Position numbers and translations under genes: made by a program. DNA of 64,000 bases, taken from Mesostigma viride (Eukaryota; Streptophyta; Mesostigmatophyceae; Mesostigmatales; Mesostigmataceae). The notes below the pieces were generated by a model. The model was not told where the DNA came from. It was given only the letters and a program-made list of their open reading frames with translations, and did not search any database. The stretch lies in the NCBI GenBank assembly GCA_009746045.1, contig RPFO01000034.1, positions 3,699,681 through 3,763,680 on the forward strand, read 5' to 3'. Positions 60,246-64,000 of this stretch are shown here, in pieces (positions within the stretch are counted from its first letter, which is position 1; every line of letters starts with the position of its first letter).

Positions 60246-61950
60246 GAGCTGAGCACCGCCGCCAAGCAACTCCCCTTCTACGCCGTCGTTGGACCTGACC
60301 AGCTACCAGCCCCGGCGATTAAGCTGACGGCGCTCACGGGGTTCCTGCTAGACGTTTGCAACCGGATCCTGCTTGCCGACGCGCCGCCGATTCCTGAGTG
60401 GCAGCACAGCTACCGTATTATGCTGTACAAAAACAAAGGTTCCCCTGACGACCCCGCCAACTACAGAGGAGTCTGCATCCAGAGCGCCACACTCAAGTTG
60501 TTCATGCGCATGATCCTCAACCGCCTTCCGGATCTGCTCTCGACTGTCACCTTGGGGAAAGTCAAATGGGCTTCCGTCCTGGGCGCAACACTGTCATGGC
60601 CATCTTCGTCGCGCGTTGCCTCTTCGAGGAAATCGCTCTCCTGCAACCTGGTGAGTTTCCTGCCATCCTGATCTTCGTCGACTTCATCAAGGCTTTTGAT
60701 TCTGTCCTCTGGGACGCTCTATGGGCTGTACTTGCTTGCGCTCGCGTCCCCACTCCCCTGATTACCGTCATCCGCACGCTGTATGAGGGGTCGACCACTT
60801 CGGTGCGCACTCAACCCGGCATTACCCCGCCATGCCCATGCACTGCTGCCGGACCGGCGTCTGGCAGGGTTGCGTCCTGTCGCCGTACCTGTTTATTATT
60901 GTAGTGGATTATGTTATGCGCCAGGCACGTGCTCGCTTTGCTAGCATTGCAGGCCGTGCCCCTGGCCTAGCGATCACGAACAGGCTTGGAGAAGGGGGGC
61001 CGACTATTAACAAGCAGAATTTACCAGCTGACCTCATTTATGCTGACGACATCACGCTCATCGAGAAGCCGGAGTCTGCCCAACTTTGGCTGGACTGCCT
61101 GGCGCTCAAGGCTCGGGCGGTTGGTCTACGGAAATCAGCCCCAAAACGGAGGCCCTGGCCCTCGGCATGGCAGGGCCCCCACCCACACTCCGCCTCTTAG
61201 ACGATGCCGAGGTCAACTACCCTAGTTCAGGCCGCTTCAAGCTGCTCGGCAGTTGGCTTCCCGACTGCGAGGACGACATGACGACACGGATCTGCATGGC
61301 GTGGGGCGCACCTCCATGACATGACCGCCGCTGGTGGAGCAACCCCGCCCTACCCCGGATCGTCAAGCGTGACCTCTTCAAGGTCGTCATTCTGACGATC
61401 CTGACCTACGGCGCCGAGACCTGGACACTGACGCAGGATCGAGCTGGAGCAACGACTCAACGGCGCCGTCACCAAGATGCTGCGCAAGGCCCTTAACATC
61501 CCCTTTGGTTTGCACATTAGTAATGAGGATTTGTACGCTGATTTGCCCTATGTTTCCCACATTATTAGGCACAGGCGCCTGGGCCTAGCGGGGCACCTGG
61601 CCCGCACAGATCAGGTAGATATACATCAGATAGACTAACTGGCACCAACTGAAGCCCGCCCAGCCTGGGCGATATGTCCTCACCTGGCGTGCCCCCGGCC
61701 GCGCCGCGGCAGGGCCGCCACCCGTGGACTTTTCGTGATAGACTCGGCATGGACATGTGCTACACTAGACGTGACGGGCTCACCCCCGGGCAGCCTCCTG
61801 GTTTGTCTGTAATATGGAGGCATATGCTGCGCAAGGATAGACGGCAAGTAGTGATGAAGGAGACCACCCCCAAGCCTGTGGGGGCGCTCCGCGTGTGTAC
61901 AAGTATGGCATTCATAGCGATTCGGGCCGCGGTGCCCACACCCCTGTAAC
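60246..61950 (+). mobile_element. LINE ORF2 fragment with RT motifs A, B and C
   Basis: Order of motifs across three frames: AWQ-like PIPEWQHSYRIMLYKNKG, DPANYRGVCIQSATLKLFMR, GFRPGRNTVMAIFVARCLFE, ILIFVDFIKAFDSVLWDALW (motif A), GVWQGCVLSPYLFIIVVDYV near 60850 (motif B), DLIYADDITLIEKPESAQLW near 61030-61070 (motif C) and ILTYGAETWTLT near 61400. At least three frameshifts. It belongs to the same family as 58290 and 62430. Confidence 0.8.
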
Positions 61951-62035
61951 TAGGACCTAGATAGCTTACACCATCCATTCCATCCCATGTTCCCCTCCCA
62001 CTGAGGACTTATGCTCACGTGACGCAGTCACGTGT

Positions 62036-62350
62036 CTATTAATTAATTAATTAATCATCTGGAGTGGACCCCCGCCCATCAGCAAGGGAATTTATTAATT
62101 AATAAACTAAACTCGTGCTCCCGTTGGGGAATCACGGAGCATTAACCCCGATCGAGGGAGCAAGGGAATCAATTAATTAATTAATTAATTAGACTCGTGC
62201 TCCCGTTGGGGAGTCACGGAGCATTAACCCCGATGGATGGATGGATGGATGGGTGCAAACAGTCCTACCGAGTAATCTATCTACATCAGCTACCTACAAC
62301 CTCTATCTAACAGCATTACTAACTACAACATCTATCTAAACAGCATCAAG
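62036..62350. repeat. LINE-tail and simple-repeat cluster (TTAA)n, (GGAT)n
   Basis: (TTAA)n at 62037-62055, 62089-62105 and 62169-62191, each with the CTCGTGCTCCCGTTGGGGA unit, then GGATGGATGGATGGATGGG at 62232. Inverted relative to 57712-57810. Confidence 0.8.
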
Positions 62351-62429
62351 CTGCCCTAGGGTAGCTGTCTGGCGTGCCTCCCACGGGTTTGCACGGCACG
62401 TGGGCGCTTCCCCACAGGGGGGGGCTAGT

Positions 62430-64000
62430 TGTCCTCTATGACCTGGGCCCACTTGGCCTTGTCCATCATCTTCTTCCAAATCACGGAGAGGCCTAGGCCC
62501 CCCATGTCCTCTACTAGCTGTTCTTTGAAGGTGCGGGCCTTGCGGCGTCTAACATCACGGGGCCCGGCCCACGTCAGGAGATGCCGGCCAGGCTGAGCTG
62601 GTCGCAGTCCTGCGGGGGGGCCACGTGAGGTGTCTACCTGGTTGGTGCGAGCTATAGGTGCCCTAGTCTACTGAGCTGCAGGCGCCGCTGCTTAATGGTG
62701 CTGGTGATATATGGCATGCCCTGGTACAGGTCCTCATTGCGGACATGAGCCAGCATATCCTACTCTGAATATGGAGCGCAGCATGTTGGTGACCGCGCCG
62801 TCCAGCTTGCAGGCCAGGTCGGCGGTGAAGGTCCACGTCTCGGCCCCATACGTGAGAACAGAAAGGACGAGGACCTTAAACAGGTCCTGTTTCTCGATCT
62901 TGCCCAGGGGCTTGCGCCACAGGGCCCGGTATTGGCCGAAAGCGTGCCAGGCGAGGGAGATGCGATGGTCCACATCAACCTCGCAGCTGGCGGGAGCAGG
63001 CTGCCCAGCAGCTTGACGCGGTCCCAATACAGGACTCGAGAGCCGTCGAGGAGATAGAGGGGTGGCGGTGAGTGGGTGAGCCCAACCGCCAGGGCCTCTG
63101 TCTTCTTGCTGACCTCAAGCCCCACTGCACGGGCCTCGATAGCCAGGCAGTCAGGCCATGTCTGCACGTGCCCAGTGTCCTCGAAGAGGGTGGTGTCGTC
63201 TGCGTAGATGATGTCTGCCAGCCGAATCTCCGTGTCCGCTTCGCCATGCCAGAATTTGTTAGCAACCTGCACCCCTGGTTCCCTACCCACGATGCGGGCA
63301 AATCGCTTGCGCGCCTGAATCATTACGTATTCGACCACAATAATAAACAGGTAGGGCGACAGCACGCAGCCCTGCCACACACCCTTCTGTAAAGGGCATG
63401 GTGGCGTGGTCCCGTAAGAAGTGCGCACCGAAGTGGTGGACCCTTCATACAGGTTGCGGATGACAGCAAAAAGGGGGCGGGGGATCTGGAACAGCTCGAG
63501 GATGTCCCAAAGCGTAGGCCAGAAAACCGAATCGAAGGCTTTGATTATGTCCACCAGCACAAGGCAGTGCAAAGGGGACTCACCAGGCTGAAGGTGTTGC
63601 AGTTCCTCCACCAGTCAGCGAGTAGCGAAGAGCGCCTGTACTGTGTTGCGACCTGAACGGAAGCCGTGCTGAGTCTCGCTGAGGTGACCGTCCAGGGCCG
63701 TGAGCAGGCGGTTCAGGATGAGCCACATAAGAAGCTTGAGGGGGGCGCTTTGAATGCACACCCCTCTGTAGTTGCCGGGGTCGGCTGGCGACCCCTTGTT
63801 CTTGTACAGCATCGTGCGAAAACTGTGTTGCCAGGCTGCTGGAGGTGGTTGCGACGACAGCAGAAGCGTTGCAGATGTCCCGGAAGAGCAGCATAACACT
63901 GGTGTCCTCGAATTCGGCTGCAAGTTTCACAACTGCAGGCAGCAGGAATCTCGTCGGAGCCGGTGGCTGCGTCATAACGCAGGCGCTGGACCGCCTCCGT
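62430..64000 (-). mobile_element. LINE ORF2 fragment, best-preserved RT, runs off right edge
   Basis: The minus strand contains, from the right edge inward, a part ending with MLYKNKGSPADPGNYRGVCI near 63790, HGFRSGRNTVQALFATR near 63630, and a 283-codon ORF at 62760-63611 with LVLVDIIKAFDSVFW (motif A), KGVWQGCVLSPYLFIIVVEY (motif B) and DIIYADDTTLFEDTGHVQTW (motif C). A second frame carries VLVLSVLTYGAETWTFTADL. The C-terminal piece with a match to 57060-57160 lies at 62440-62560. Several frame breaks remain, so it is inactive. Confidence 0.82.

Overview
The window looks like a nuclear contig of a green alga (Chlorophyta, probably GC-rich). Three observations support this: an eight-exon plastid-targeted gene with GT-AG introns at 41-48 kb, large numbers of decayed non-LTR (LINE) and LTR retroelements, and, at about 12.7-35.2 kb plus the first 302 bases, a block of tightly packed intronless genes on both strands that resembles an endogenous large DNA virus. 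No viral hallmark gene (major capsid, DNA polymerase, packaging ATPase) is inside the window, so the virus assignment rests on gene style and gene content: paired fibre-like proteins, ADP-ribosyltransferase-like proteins, an OTU protease, a J-domain protein and small zinc-binding proteins. It is an inference.

Layout. 1-302 and 12722-35150 are one viral-like block, split by a 12.4-kb Ty3/gypsy chromovirus-type LTR retrotransposon (303-12721, flanked by the 5-bp duplication CCCAC). The retrotransposon landed inside a viral-like gene whose two halves lie at 1-302 and 12722-12843 on the minus strand, so the viral block continues off the left edge. The retroelement carries a small 5' ORF with an RNase H1 N-terminal (viroplasmin-like) domain, gag with a polyglutamine tract and a zinc knuckle, protease, reverse transcriptase, RNase H, integrase, a chromodomain, and a 2.7-kb extra region before the 3' LTR. 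Its reverse transcriptase is interrupted by a 0.78-kb element with 30-bp inverted ends. The two LTRs differ at very few positions, so the insertion is young.

The viral block shows a mirror-like gene order (fibre, basic protein ... basic protein, fibre, in opposite orientations) around a pair of ADP-ribosyltransferase-like genes, one with an intact R-S-E motif and one without. Several of its genes carry frameshifts, mostly in short homopolymers, which could be decay or sequence error. The block ends near 35.2-35.8 kb in an ORF-free stretch of repeated 13-15-bp inverted repeats.

To the right are a fragment of the same retrotransposon's 3' region (35.9-36.9 kb, minus strand), a 1.7-kb non-autonomous element with 16-20-bp inverted ends and TTAA flanks (37.4-39.1 kb), and then the host gene: a divergent plastid ribose-5-phosphate isomerase-like protein (41012-48383). 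Its first intron contains tandem copies of its own 5' splice site and about 63 copies of a 10-bp satellite. From 49.3 kb to the right edge the sequence is a graveyard of at least eight broken LINE fragments (ORF1 and ORF2) on both strands, with TTAA-type simple repeats and shared 3' tails. No tRNA, rRNA or CRISPR array was recognised.
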